Shown here in pieces: positions 1-8,468 of a DNA stretch of 64,000 bases (position 1 is the first letter of the stretch; every line of letters begins with the position of its first letter). Under the pieces are notes generated by a model. The model worked only from the letters and a program-made list of their open reading frames with translations. It was not told where the DNA came from and searched no databases. The position numbers were made by a program, and so were the translations under genes. The stretch lies in NCBI GenBank assembly GCA_910574195.1, contig CAJTBF010000016.1, positions 1-64,000 on the forward strand, written 5' to 3'. This DNA comes from Lachnospiraceae bacterium. Lineage in GTDB: Bacteria; Bacillota; Clostridia; Lachnospirales; Lachnospiraceae.

Positions 1-149
1 CTCTCTCTCGTCCTCTCTTACCAGAACGAGGGGTGCATCTCTTTGATGCTTCTTTGTTCTGAATTCATTCTCTTAAGAAATTTTCAAGGATTGTTGTCTA
101 TTGTTTAATTATCAAGGTTCGGCGCTGTTTTCTTAAAGACAGCTTTAGT
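1..149 (-). other. rRNA operon leader (16S gene lies beyond left edge)
   Basis: Read on the minus strand this stretch contains an 'accttgataattaaacaata...ccttgaaaattt' type sequence, which resembles the leader usually found between the promoters and the 16S gene in clostridial and bacillar rRNA operons. It lies directly downstream of two consensus promoters. No 16S sequence is inside the window, so the rRNA gene itself is inferred to lie to the left. It could instead be the leader of another highly expressed stable RNA. Confidence 0.6.
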
Positions 150-178
150 ATTCTAACATATCATTCCCTGTCTGTCAA
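150..178 (-). promoter_or_regulatory. Proximal rRNA-type promoter (TTGACA-17-TAGAAT)
   Basis: On the minus strand TTGACA (173-178) is followed by a 17-bp spacer and TAGAAT (150-155), with an A-rich tract just upstream that could act as an UP element. It is the second of two tandem promoters pointing left off the window, an arrangement typical of stable-RNA operons. Confidence 0.8.
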
Positions 179-247
179 GAACTTTTTTTTCGAATCTCTC
201 AACTGCTTTTGTCGATCTTCGTCAGTTCTTCTCGAATCAGCTTTAAT

Positions 248-276
248 ATATTAGCATTTTCCCTATTTAATGTCAA
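248..276 (-). promoter_or_regulatory. Distal rRNA-type promoter (TTGACA-17-TAATAT)
   Basis: On the minus strand TTGACA (271-276), a 17-bp spacer and TAATAT (248-253) lie about 98 bp upstream of the proximal promoter. The same flanking A-run precedes the -35 box in both copies, so the pair may descend from a local duplication. Confidence 0.78.
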
Positions 277-351
277 GACATTTTTTTCAAATTCTTTCCA
301 TTAAACCGGAAAACTTCCTGTCCATACCATACAGCATATACCCAGTTATAC

Positions 352-376
352 AAAAACCCCGCCGCCGGCGGTTTTT
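352..376 (-). terminator. Terminator after tRNA-Ser(GGA)
   Basis: A GC-rich hairpin flanked by A5 and T5 runs: on the minus strand AAAAACC, a GC core, then GGTTTTT. It lies downstream of the tRNA-Ser gene and upstream of the rRNA-type promoters, and so separates the two units. Confidence 0.75.
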
Positions 377-436
377 CCGCATACTATGGATATAAAAATT
401 GTTTTATCTTCTTATCATCCAGGAAGATAAAACAAA

Positions 437-526
437 CGGAGAAGGAGGGATTTGAACCCTCGCGCCGCTACTAACGACCTACTCCCTTTCCAGGGGAGCC
501 CCTTCGGCCAGCTTGGGTACTTCTCC
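437..526 (-). tRNA. tRNA-Ser (anticodon GGA)
   Basis: A 90-nt class II tRNA on the minus strand. The acceptor arms GGAGAAG and CTTCTCC pair, with a G discriminator base, as serine tRNAs have. The anticodon stem CTCCC/GGGAG flanks GGA (plus positions 489-491). The long variable arm and the GGTTCAAATCC T-loop are visible. CCA is not encoded at the 3' end. It reads the UCC and UCU serine codons. Confidence 0.95.
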
Positions 527-654
527 AAAATGTCCGTTATTTAATATACACGATTCTTTCCGTCTTGTCCAGTATTTTTTTACTTTTTATTCTATATTTT
601 TTATTTTCTATATGCGGTACAATAAAACTGCCATATTCTCTATGACAGTTTCAG

Positions 655-740
655 CGGAGAGGGTGGGATTCGAACCCACGCGCCCTTGCGGACAAACGGT
701 TTTCAAGACCGCCTCGTTATGACCACTTCGATACCTCTCC
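655..740 (-). tRNA. tRNA-Ser (anticodon TGA)
   Basis: An 86-nt class II tRNA on the minus strand. The acceptor stem is GGAGAGG/CCTCTCC with a G discriminator. The anticodon loop carries TGA (plus 703-705) within GGTCT-TGA-AAACC, there is a long variable arm, and the T-loop is GGTTCGAATCC. It reads UCA, UCG and UCU codons. It lies about 130 bp upstream of tRNA-Ser(GGA) in the same orientation, so the two may be co-transcribed. Confidence 0.95.
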
Positions 741-837
741 ATCTATTCTATTATCCTGCTTTTGTTCCCGCCAAAAGCAATGCTATTCTATCATATATCT
801 ATACATACGTCAACCTCTATTTTCCTTGTATTCCTAC

Positions 838-945
838 CCGTTTGTAACTTGTAACTATTGGTTACTGTCAGCCTATGGTTTCGCGGTTACGGAATTCGGC
901 CTATTGAAGTTTGCCTTACGGCAAAGAGGTCGGATTCTATTTCAA
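838..945. repeat. Copy of a dispersed hairpin-rich intergenic repeat
   Basis: This gap contains short inverted pieces (GTAAC..GTTAC) and the hairpin TTTGCC-tta-CGGCAAA followed by gaggtcggattc. A closely similar module, TTTGCC-tac-GGCAAA followed by ggagcggattc, is present near 61042-61066. Sharing the sequence at two distant non-coding places suggests a dispersed repeat. Its function is unknown. Confidence 0.5.
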
Positions 946-1010
946 CTGTAAAATTTCATTTCCTCTCTGCTGTCCCTTCCTTATAAATTGTTCTCTTTAC
1001 AAAGCAGAAC

Positions 1011-1793
1011 TTATTTTTCCCCTTCCTTCTGCCTTCTCTGCGCAAACGCCTCTCCAATCAGCAAATCTTCCGGCGTGGTTATCTTAATATTCATATAAGA
1101 ACCTTCTGTCAATCGAACCGGATGTTTCAACATCGCTTCTACTACACCTGCATCATCTGTTACCGTATAAACTTTTTCCACCTTTTCCTGCTTCTTTTCT
1201 GTTTCCGACGGATCAGCCTCTGCCGATATTCTTCCCTGCATCAGCATTTTATATGCCTTCCGGATCAGTTCTGTTTCAAATACCTGAGGTGTCTGTACCA
1301 GCCATAATGTACTGCGGTCCGGAGTTTCCGTTACGTCGCATCGGGAATTTACTACTTTTATGGTATCCTTTACCGGCATACCCACCACACACGCTTTCTG
1401 TTCCTGTACTTCCTGAAATACCCGTTCCAGCATCTTCTCTTCGATAAACGGTCTTGCACCGTCATGGATAAATACATATCCTTCCGGTTTTGTCTCCTGA
1501 AGCCCCTTCCAGACAGAATCGTAGCGCTCTTCCCCTCCTGCAAGGATCCGGCTCACTTTCGTAAAATCATACTTTTCCACAATCTCTTCCTGGCAATATG
1601 CCTCTTCACCCTTTCCCGTAATCAAAAGGATCTCGTCTATGATTTCCGAATCCTGAAAGACGCGCAGTGCATAATATAAAACCGGCCGGCCGGCCAATAA
1701 AAGATATTGTTTTTGCACTTTGGTCCCCATCCGTTTGCCCCGTCCTGCTGCCAACACAATTGCCGTACAATATGGTTTTTTCTTCTTCTCCAT
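1011..1793 (-). CDS. ispD: 2-C-methyl-D-erythritol 4-phosphate cytidylyltransferase IspD
   Basis: IspD transfers CMP from CTP to MEP, the third step of the non-mevalonate isoprenoid pathway in the cytoplasm. The protein has 260 residues, close to the family's usual 230-250 plus a short C-terminal tail. The N-terminus carries the nucleotide-binding loop LAAGRGKRMG (about residues 15-24). HDGARPF (near 110), the TPQVF segment and the C-terminal 'NIKITTPEDL' signature are all present. The ATG follows an AGGGGAA site inside the end of tsaD, and the tsaD stop directly abuts it, so the two are translationally linked. Confidence 0.95.
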   Translation of the reverse strand: MEKKKKPYCTAIVLAAGRGKRMGTKVQKQYLLLAGRPVLYYALRVFQDSEIIDEILLITGKGEEAYCQEEIVEKYDFTKVSRILAGGEERYDSVWKGLQETKPEGYVFIHDGARPFIEEKMLERVFQEVQEQKACVVGMPVKDTIKVVNSRCDVTETPDRSTLWLVQTPQVFETELIRKAYKMLMQGRISAEADPSETEKKQEKVEKVYTVTDDAGVVEAMLKHPVRLTEGSYMNIKITTPEDLLIGEAFAQRRQKEGEK

Positions 1794-2822
1794 TTAACGT
1801 TCCCCTAATTTCAAATTCGGCACGGCATTCAAATCCCAGCCATGACGCGTTCCCGCCAGATATTCATAATAGGCGGCGGCGCCGATCATGGCCGCATTGT
1901 CCGTACAGAATATAGGCGAGGGATGATAAAAACGAATTTGCCGTTTTTCACATGCCTCTTTCATACTTTTCCGCAATGCACTGTTGGAAGCCACTCCGCC
2001 GGCAATTGCAAACCGGTACATTCCATACTCTTCTACTGCTCTCATGGAGTTTTCCACCAGCACATCCACCACTGCCTTCTGAAAAGACGCCGCCAGATCT
2101 GCCGGCCGGAACTCCTCGCCTTTCATCCGGCATCCGTTGATATAATTCAGCACCGCAGATTTTAAACCGCTAAAGCTAAAGTCATAAGGCGCATCCTCCA
2201 TATGCGCCCGCGGAAATGTGACCGCATCCGGATTTCCTTCCTTTGCCAGACGGTCTATCTTCGGCCCTCCCGGATATCCCAGACCAATGGCCCGCGCCAC
2301 CTTATCATAGGCTTCCCCCGCCGCATCGTCTCTGGTACGGCCAAGAATCTCATAGGTTCCATACCCTTTCACACAGACAAGATGGGTATGTCCACCCGAC
2401 ACCACCAAGCACAAAAACGGTGGTTCCAGATCCGCATGCTCGATATAATTTGCTGAAATATGTCCTTCAATATGATGTACACCGATCAGGGGAAGATGCT
2501 TCGCATATGCAATTGCTTTCGCTTCCGCCACCCCCACCAGAAGCGCTCCTACCAGGCCCGGTCCGTATGTTACGGCGATGGCGTCCATCTCGTCCAGCGT
2601 CGTCTCTGCCTGCTTCAGCGCCTCTTCGATTACCTGATTGATTTTTTCAATATGCTTGCGTGATGCAATTTCCGGAACCACCCCGCCGTATAACTTATGC
2701 AGATCAATCTGCGAGGAGATTACATTGGAACGCACTTCCCGCCCATTATGCACGACGGCCGCAGCCGTCTCGTCACAGGAGCTCTCAATCGCAAGGATAT
2801 TAATGTTTCTGATTTCTTTCAT
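1794..2822 (-). CDS. tsaD: tRNA N6-adenosine threonylcarbamoyltransferase TsaD
   Basis: TsaD is the catalytic subunit that transfers threonylcarbamoyl from TC-AMP to A37 of ANN-decoding tRNAs (t6A). The 342 residues match the normal length. [12 protein letters not shown] near the N-terminus is the ASKHA nucleotide fold start, HHIEGH (about 113-118) carries the two metal-ligand histidines, and [10 protein letters not shown] lies near the C-terminus. The start is supported by a GGAAGGAG site. It lies in one minus-strand block with tsaB and tsaE, which supply the rest of the complex. Confidence 0.97.
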   Translation of the reverse strand: MKEIRNINILAIESSCDETAAAVVHNGREVRSNVISSQIDLHKLYGGVVPEIASRKHIEKINQVIEEALKQAETTLDEMDAIAVTYGPGLVGALLVGVAEAKAIAYAKHLPLIGVHHIEGHISANYIEHADLEPPFLCLVVSGGHTHLVCVKGYGTYEILGRTRDDAAGEAYDKVARAIGLGYPGGPKIDRLAKEGNPDAVTFPRAHMEDAPYDFSFSGLKSAVLNYINGCRMKGEEFRPADLAASFQKAVVDVLVENSMRAVEEYGMYRFAIAGGVASNSALRKSMKEACEKRQIRFYHPSPIFCTDNAAMIGAAAYYEYLAGTRHGWDLNAVPNLKLGER

Positions 2823-2840
2823 AAGACTCCTTCCCTTATA

Positions 2841-3752
2841 TCACTCACTCTCAAAATTCATCTCCGCAGACATTCGGTCCCGTCCGGCTTTCGCCGCCGG
2901 AAAAATCTTCCGCACCTCTTCCATATAAGGCTCCGGTTTTGTCAAAGACGGACTATAATGTGTAAGCCACAGTTCTTTCACCTGCGCCTCTTTTGCCAGC
3001 TGCGCCGCCTCATAAAAAGTCATATGCTTATATTCTACCGCCTTCGCCGCTTTCTCTTTTTCTCCGTACATTCCCTCACAGATAAACAGATCTGCCCCTT
3101 CTGCATTCTCCACAATGGATCTGGTCGGTCGGGTATCTGTTGTATAAGCCAGCTTAATTCCTTTCCGTGAAGGCCCCAATACCATCTCCGGCGTAAAATT
3201 CCTCCCCTGTTCCTCCACGGTTTCCCCTTTTTGCAGGATACTCCAATATCTCTGGGGAATTCCCTGCTCTTTTGCACGTTCCGGATCAAACTTTCCTGCA
3301 CGTGCGATCTCCAATGTATAACCGTAGCACAACACATTATGATGAACCCGAAACGCTTTCAGACTGTAACCGTTCAGCAAAAATGTCTGCTCTGCTCCTT
3401 CAATCTCCTGAAATCGAATCGGAAACGGCAGCTCTGGTGCAATCACACGCAGAGAATTGACCACCCGTTCCAGACCCTTGGGGCCGATCAGAAGCAGCGG
3501 TTCTGTCCGCTGTGCGTTCCCCATCGTAAGAAGCAGCCCCGGAAGCCCGCTGATATGATCCCCGTGATAATGGGTAAAGCAGATCACATCAATAGGCTTA
3601 AAACTCCATCCTTTCTCCTTAATTGCGATCTGTGTTCCTTCCCCACAATCAATCAACAGGCTGCTGCCGTTAAATCTGGTCATCAGGGCTGTCAACCAGC
3701 GGTACGGAAGCGGCATCATCCCGCCGCATCCAAGTAAACATACATCTAACAT
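2841..3752 (-). CDS. rnz: Ribonuclease Z (tRNA 3' processing)
   Basis: A beta-lactamase-fold endonuclease that trims tRNA precursor 3' ends. Metal motif HYHGDH is followed by a distal conserved LTHYSPSL segment that carries a further metal-ligand histidine, and PDxxCxG-like elements (DLFICEGMYGE) are visible. The length of 303 residues is normal for the bacterial form. An upstream TTG at 3776 would add eight residues, but the ATG chosen here has a GGAG site seven bases away and gives the family-typical MLDVCLLG beginning. It lies 18 bp from tsaD in the same direction, so co-transcription is likely. Confidence 0.95.
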   Translation of the reverse strand: MLDVCLLGCGGMMPLPYRWLTALMTRFNGSSLLIDCGEGTQIAIKEKGWSFKPIDVICFTHYHGDHISGLPGLLLTMGNAQRTEPLLLIGPKGLERVVNSLRVIAPELPFPIRFQEIEGAEQTFLLNGYSLKAFRVHHNVLCYGYTLEIARAGKFDPERAKEQGIPQRYWSILQKGETVEEQGRNFTPEMVLGPSRKGIKLAYTTDTRPTRSIVENAEGADLFICEGMYGEKEKAAKAVEYKHMTFYEAAQLAKEAQVKELWLTHYSPSLTKPEPYMEEVRKIFPAAKAGRDRMSAEMNFESE

Positions 3753-3765
3753 CCTATTTCTCCAT

Positions 3766-4008
3766 TCATCCCTCAACCTTTGCCGGAATCTGAAATTCTT
3801 TCAAAAACGCATCATAACACGCTTCACACAATTCAAAAGAATGTTTTTCTCCGTCTTTCTGTGAAAAATATCCCCATGTATAATCCGCACTGAATACCCC
3901 TTCCTGCGGCAGTCCATTGACCACCGGAATTTCCTTCCCGCAGCGATTACAAATTATTTTACTGATCTCCTGAATTTCTTTTGTTCCTTTTATCTGATAC
4001 TGGCGCAT
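3766..4008 (-). CDS. Small zinc-ribbon protein of unknown function
   Basis: An 80-residue protein that I do not assign to a characterised family. CNRCGKEI (residues 21-28) and a second CEAC pair (residues 62-65) give a likely four-cysteine zinc site, separated by an aromatic middle (YTWGYFSQ). The gene sits between tsaB-rimI and rnz on the same strand; its stop lies 13 bp upstream of the preferred rnz start. It is probably in the same transcription unit and cytoplasmic, since it has no signal or membrane segment. Confidence 0.7.
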   Translation of the reverse strand: MRQYQIKGTKEIQEISKIICNRCGKEIPVVNGLPQEGVFSADYTWGYFSQKDGEKHSFELCEACYDAFLKEFQIPAKVEG

Positions 4009-4048
4009 ACCATCATATCCTCCTTTGCATTTTAAATGGTTCGTACGC

Positions 4049-5302
4049 CTATATTATAATCGATTCTTCTCTTCCTTTCCTACTGGGAAGTATTGCCGTT
4101 TCGTGATTTTTCCGTGAACAGTCTCCGATTTCTTTACTCATCAAAACCGCATCTTCCGGCGGATTTTCATAAAATCCCCGGCGAACTCCATCCTCCTGAA
4201 ACGCCGCTTTTTCATAAAACCTTCTGGCCTCCTGGTTTCCCAGGCGCACATCCAGCAAAAGTCTCCGTATCTGCTTTTCCCGACAGCATTCTTCCAGCGC
4301 TTCCAAAAGCCTGCTGCCATACCCCTGCTTCCGCTGTTCCTTTTCTACGGCAATTCTTACAATCTCTGCTTCATCCCCCACGGCATAAACTAACGCATAT
4401 CCGATCAACTTTCCCGCCTTTTCCGCTGCCAGACAAAGCGTATGGGGATTGGCAAGCGTCTCCATGATACTATTCTCACTCCATGAATCTGAAAAACATT
4501 GATATTCCAATTCTGCCGCGGCCGCGGCATCCCGAACTTCCAAATTCCGTATAGAAATCTTTTCTGATTTTTCCCGCTGCAGACGTTCTCTCTCCGCCTG
4601 CGACATCCGCAGGTATTCCGGCTGATGTTCCATTGCCGTTTCGTATTTTCCCGCTTTGAAATATTGAATTCCCAACGTTCCGACTACCGCCGCACGCTGT
4701 CGGTTCATATAGGCCGGTGCAAACGAGTAAGGAACTTTTAAACCCTCTGCCAGCGCCTTCTCATAAACCGGCACTCCGTCGCCTACGAACACCACCGGAC
4801 GCCGGTACACGTTCAACCGCCGGAGTAATTCCTCCACCGACACAGCCATCTGCATCCGCAGCACCTGAAATACCGGTGCAACCTTCCGGGAATCTTCCTG
4901 CGTTCCCGCTCTTCTGGAAAATGTATAAATCCCGGTATACACCTGGTTTCTCCTGGCGTCCATGATCGGGCAAATCAGATCTTCACATCCGTACACCTGA
5001 TAGGCCAGCCCGTCTAAAGTAGGCACGTGAATCAACGGCTTTTTCCATGCCAGCCCCAACCCCTTTGCCGTCGCCGAACCAATCCGAAGCCCGGTAAAAG
5101 ATCCCGGGCCTCCCGCCACGGCAATGGCATCCACCGACGCCAGATCCAGTTCCGTCATTTTTGCCATAGCATCTATCATCGGCAGCAATGTCTGGGAATG
5201 CGTCTTTTTATAATTTATCGTATACTCCGCAATGGTTTGTGTCTCTTCCACAACCGCCACAGTTGCCGTCAGCCCGGAACTGTCAATCGCCAGTACTCTC
5301 AT
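4049..5302 (-). CDS. tsaB-rimI: TsaB-RimI bifunctional fusion protein
   Basis: The first ~230 of 417 residues are TsaB, the ASKHA-fold partner that activates TsaD for t6A synthesis: MRVLAIDSSG start and GGPGSFTGLRIG (64-75). A charged linker (AERERLQREKSEK) leads to a GNAT domain from about residue 250, with the acetyl-CoA loop EQRKQGYGS and the C-terminal NQEARRFYEKAAF typical of RimI, which acetylates the S18 N-terminus. An AAAGGG site precedes this ATG. An in-frame extension up to 5392 exists, but it is translated from a MITE-like hairpin and is not protein-like. TsaB-RimI fusions are known in Firmicutes. Confidence 0.92.
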   Translation of the reverse strand: MRVLAIDSSGLTATVAVVEETQTIAEYTINYKKTHSQTLLPMIDAMAKMTELDLASVDAIAVAGGPGSFTGLRIGSATAKGLGLAWKKPLIHVPTLDGLAYQVYGCEDLICPIMDARRNQVYTGIYTFSRRAGTQEDSRKVAPVFQVLRMQMAVSVEELLRRLNVYRRPVVFVGDGVPVYEKALAEGLKVPYSFAPAYMNRQRAAVVGTLGIQYFKAGKYETAMEHQPEYLRMSQAERERLQREKSEKISIRNLEVRDAAAAAELEYQCFSDSWSENSIMETLANPHTLCLAAEKAGKLIGYALVYAVGDEAEIVRIAVEKEQRKQGYGSRLLEALEECCREKQIRRLLLDVRLGNQEARRFYEKAAFQEDGVRRGFYENPPEDAVLMSKEIGDCSRKNHETAILPSRKGREESIII

Positions 5303-5332
5303 GCTTTCTGCCCTTTCTTTTTCACCCGGAAA

Positions 5333-5430
5333 GAGACTGTTGCAAAATGCAAAGAATACACAATATATAGTTGTAAGATTCCTTATAACCAAACTATATA
5401 TTGTCCATATCCGCTATTTTGCAACAGCCC
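5333..5430. mobile_element. MITE-like 98-bp inverted-repeat element
   Basis: Terminal inverted repeats GAGACTGTTGCAAAAT and GGGGCTGTTGCAAAAT enclose a second internal palindrome (ACAATATATAGTTG...CAAACTATATATTGT). The ends resemble the GG-CTGTTGCAAA termini of IS6-type elements (family knowledge). No transposase is encoded, so it would need mobilising in trans. It lies between tsaE and tsaB within the minus-strand run; the hairpin could also end or process the transcript. Confidence 0.7.
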
Positions 5431-5484
5431 CTCTCACATTCTCCTGCTGCCGTCTGCAAAATATCCGCCGGCAGTCTCTGATTT

Positions 5485-5916
5485 TTATTCTTCTGGTACC
5501 TCCAGGGTAATCTTTCGATAATCAAAGCCTCTTTCCAGATCCTTTTCTATTCGTAACCTGATACAATCTGACGGCAAAATCTCCTCCACCAAATCGGCCC
5601 ACTCAATCAGGGAAACACCCTCTCCCATCACATATTCTTCAAAACCGATTTCTTCCATCTCTTCTATATCGCCGATGCGATAGGCATCAAAATGATACAG
5701 CGGAATTCTGCCGCTTTCATAGATCTGCAGAATCGTAAAAGTGGGACTATTCACCGGTTCCGTAACTCCAAGCCCGGCAGCAAACCCCTGAGTAAACTTT
5801 GTCTTCCCGACTCCAAGATCTCCGGTCAGTGTATAAACCTCCCCTGCTTTCGCCTCCCGGCCAAGCCGCTTTCCAATCTGATATGTCTCTTTTGGACTCT
5901 TTGATTCCAGTATCAT
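5485..5916 (-). CDS. tsaE: tRNA threonylcarbamoyladenosine biosynthesis ATPase TsaE
   Basis: TsaE hydrolyses ATP to reset the TsaBD complex during t6A synthesis. The 143-residue protein has the Walker A motif GDLGVGKT (about 33-40), the NSPTFTI segment, and the HFDAYRIGD and LIEWAD motifs that are diagnostic of the family. A GTG six codons upstream (5934) is an alternative start; the ATG is preferred because MILESKSPKET is where the family alignment begins. It is the first t6A gene in the run and is separated from tsaB by the hairpin element. Confidence 0.95.
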   Translation of the reverse strand: MILESKSPKETYQIGKRLGREAKAGEVYTLTGDLGVGKTKFTQGFAAGLGVTEPVNSPTFTILQIYESGRIPLYHFDAYRIGDIEEMEEIGFEEYVMGEGVSLIEWADLVEEILPSDCIRLRIEKDLERGFDYRKITLEVPEE

Positions 5917-5968
5917 CTCTGTCCCTGTCCTCACCCTGTTACTGACAAACCGGTAAGCCGTTCCTTTC

Positions 5969-7147
5969 TCAATGATGGAACAGACGGATTCCGGTAAATG
6001 CCATCGTCATCCCATATTTATTACATGCTTCAATTACATGATCATCGCGCACGGAGCCACCCGGCTGCGCCACATACTTTACGCCGCTTTTATGGGCGCG
6101 TTCGATATTATCGCCAAACGGGAAAAACGCGTCGGATCCCAGAGACACCTCTGTCAACTGATCCAGCCATGCCCGCTTCTCTTCCCGGGTAAATACTTCC
6201 GGCTTCACCTGAAATGTCTTTTCCCATACACCGTCCGCCAGAATATCCATATACTCTTCTCCAATGTACAGATCAATCGCATTATCTCTGTCTGCGCGCC
6301 CGATTCCCTCCCGGAACTGTAATCCCAGCACCTTCGGAGACTGCCGAAGCCACCAGTTATCCGCTTTCTGTCCTGCCAGCCGGGTACAATGAATTCTGGA
6401 CTGCTGTCCCGCGCCGATCCCAATGGCCTGTCCGCCCTTTACATAACAGACCGAATTAGACTGCGTGTACTTTAACGTAATCATAGAGATCGCCAAATCA
6501 ATCTTTGCCGACTCCGGAATCTCCTTCACCTCCGTTACCACATTGGAGAAAAAATCCTCCTCAATCTTCAGCTCATTTCTTCCCTGTTCAAACGTGATAC
6601 CGAACACCTCTTTATGTTCCAACGGCGCCGGAACATAAGCCGGATCAATCCGGATTACATTATAATTTCCCTTTTTCTTCTGCTTTAACAATTCCAGCGC
6701 TTCCGGTTCAAATCCCGGCGCAATCACACCGTCGGACACCTCCCGCTTAATCAGCCTTGCCGTATCCACGTCACAGACATCCGACAACGCGATAAAATCA
6801 CCGAAAGAGGACATCCGGTCCGCTCCCCGCGCTCTCGCATACGCACAGGCTAACGGGGACAGTTCTCCCAAATCATCCACCCAGTAAATCCTCGCCAGAT
6901 CTTCCGTGAGCGGAAGCCCTACCGCCGCCCCGGCCGGAGAAACATGCTTGAATGAAGTAGCCGCCGGAAGTCCGGTCGCTTTTTTCAACTCGCTGACCAG
7001 CAGCCATCCGTTAAAAGCATCCAGAAAATTAATATATCCCGGACGGCCGCACAGCACTTCAATCGGAAGATCGCTTCCATCCTGCATATAAATTCTGGAA
7101 GGTTTCTGATTCGGGTTACAGCCGTATTTCAACTCTAATTCCTTCAT
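5969..7147 (-). CDS. Stand-alone AICAR transformylase (PurH C-domain type)
   Basis: This protein formylates AICAR to FAICAR with 10-formyl-THF, the penultimate step of purine synthesis. With 392 residues it matches only the transformylase part of PurH; the N-terminal MGS-like IMP cyclohydrolase domain is missing. The catalytic Lys-His lies in SFKHVSPAGAA (where classical PurH has KHxNPCG), and QSNSVCYVKGGQAIGIGAGQ, GDAFFPF-like and GGSVRDDHVIEAC elements are present. The next gene downstream of its promoter side encodes a PurO-type cyclohydrolase, which supplies the missing step. A clear AAGGAG site sets the start. Confidence 0.92.
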   Translation of the reverse strand: MKELELKYGCNPNQKPSRIYMQDGSDLPIEVLCGRPGYINFLDAFNGWLLVSELKKATGLPAATSFKHVSPAGAAVGLPLTEDLARIYWVDDLGELSPLACAYARARGADRMSSFGDFIALSDVCDVDTARLIKREVSDGVIAPGFEPEALELLKQKKKGNYNVIRIDPAYVPAPLEHKEVFGITFEQGRNELKIEEDFFSNVVTEVKEIPESAKIDLAISMITLKYTQSNSVCYVKGGQAIGIGAGQQSRIHCTRLAGQKADNWWLRQSPKVLGLQFREGIGRADRDNAIDLYIGEEYMDILADGVWEKTFQVKPEVFTREEKRAWLDQLTEVSLGSDAFFPFGDNIERAHKSGVKYVAQPGGSVRDDHVIEACNKYGMTMAFTGIRLFHH

Positions 7148-7160
7148 CTGTATCTTCTCC

Positions 7161-7874
7161 TTATTGATGTTTATTCACAATCTTTGTCTCATAAGTTCCG
7201 CTTTGTATCTCGATATAACGTACAAACAAAGACACCTTATTGTCCTCATTCAGGCTGTCCCAGAGAAGTTGCGTAAACGCTTCTATATCGTCCGGTATGG
7301 AAATTCGTTTCGGTTCCCCCTGAAAGCTCGGAAGCGGGTTTCCGTCATGCATATAGGTATGAATAAAATGCCCCTCTCCGGCTTTCGGATTCTCATAGGC
7401 AAACGTATATCTGCAGCAACTCCTGGGATCTCCCTGATTGCTCTTCAAAATCGACATGGCATAATTATACATTCCGTTTTCCAGATGCATAATTCCCGAA
7501 ATACGCGGGGTATAATTGGGACCGTCCGGTTCAAACTCTCTGGTACGCAGAGACTGCTCAAATGTAAGCTGCCTGTCCATCCCCTCGTAGATCGTATCCG
7601 TCTGGTCCCCATTGGTTACAATCGTCTTATTCCCAAGAACGCGAACCGGCGCATAAATGATCAGACTGGGATCGGTCAGCTTTGACGGATCAAACGCTTG
7701 TGTGCGGATCCCTTCTCCATCTTCCACAAAAATACGATTCCGGCTGTTCTCACTGCGCCCCATAATAAAATAGGCCGTAACCGCTTTTGTCCCGTCCGTG
7801 CTCTTCCCAATGATAATCCCTCTTCCCGGATAAGAATTATTCCTCAATTCCTGCTCAATGGATAACATATTCAT
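7161..7874 (-). CDS. IMP cyclohydrolase, PurO type
   Basis: It likely closes FAICAR to IMP, the last step of de novo purine synthesis. The 237 residues fit the PurO/IMP_cyclohyd family: RNNSYPGRGIIIG near the N-terminus, AYFIMGRSENSRNR (about 34-47), and the GPNYTPRISG segment (about 116-125). It is 13 bp upstream of the stand-alone AICAR transformylase and evidently forms an operon with it, so the pair replaces one bifunctional PurH. A GGAGAG site precedes the ATG. Identity rests on motif recognition plus this context. Confidence 0.88.
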   Translation of the reverse strand: MNMLSIEQELRNNSYPGRGIIIGKSTDGTKAVTAYFIMGRSENSRNRIFVEDGEGIRTQAFDPSKLTDPSLIIYAPVRVLGNKTIVTNGDQTDTIYEGMDRQLTFEQSLRTREFEPDGPNYTPRISGIMHLENGMYNYAMSILKSNQGDPRSCCRYTFAYENPKAGEGHFIHTYMHDGNPLPSFQGEPKRISIPDDIEAFTQLLWDSLNEDNKVSLFVRYIEIQSGTYETKIVNKHQ

Positions 7875-7967
7875 TCGATGTCTCTCCTTTTCTCATCTGC
7901 CCTTTTAACCTGCATCTTTTTTCTGCCAGTGTATTCATTATAACTGTGAACCCTTTGAAGTTCAATA

Positions 7968-8468
7968 TCAATTCCTGCTTTCTGTCCTTTTTCGGTGTTC
8001 GTAAATAAAATCCCCTACTTTACTTTCAGGAATTCCCAGTACATAGGAAAATTCACTGTAAAGCGCATGTTCCAGAAGCTGCTGATACCGCTTATCCATA
8101 CTCGTGATGCTGCCTCTGCGTACCGTGCGCTCGTAAAGCGTCTTCAATACTCTGATCCAGCTCTCCGGCAAGTGGCCTGAAATACAGTCTTTGTATTCTC
8201 TCTCCCGTAACTTCTCATTCTGCACCCACAATATCTCAATGTCATCCATTCTGTCAATTAATTCAAAAATCGCTTTTTGCTCGATAGGCTTCCTGATGTT
8301 TTTCTCATCGTCTATCGGGACATAGGCCCGATCCTTTTCATTTACTACAGACTGCAGCGTGTAATACTGCTTTTTCCGGTCGGCAAACGTAAAATCCAGT
8401 GTTCCGACCTTTTCCACCTTATATACTCCTTTCCACTTATAAACGACAGCATCGCCCTGTCTGATCAT
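7968..8468 (-). CDS. CarD/CdnL-type RNA polymerase-binding regulator
   Basis: CarD-family proteins bind the RNA polymerase beta subunit through a Tudor-like N-terminal domain and stabilise open complexes. Here MIRQGDAVVYKWKGVYKVEKV begins a CarD-like beta domain (residues 1-60), followed by a helical C-terminal domain (70-166), giving 166 residues, the usual size. The ATG has AAAGGAGG eight bases upstream; a TTG six codons earlier has no site. It stands at the head of the purO/purH pair about 90 bp away. Which genes it controls cannot be told from sequence. Confidence 0.85.
   Translation of the reverse strand: MIRQGDAVVYKWKGVYKVEKVGTLDFTFADRKKQYYTLQSVVNEKDRAYVPIDDEKNIRKPIEQKAIFELIDRMDDIEILWVQNEKLREREYKDCISGHLPESWIRVLKTLYERTVRRGSITSMDKRYQQLLEHALYSEFSYVLGIPESKVGDFIYEHRKRTESRN

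Noticed and set aside
513-722. Open frame across the two tRNA genes
   Set aside because: It runs through both tRNA-Ser regions in antisense and encodes no protein-like sequence.
5303-5392. 30-residue N-terminal extension of TsaB
   Set aside because: It is translated from the MITE-like hairpin; the family start MRVLAIDSSG has its own ribosome site.
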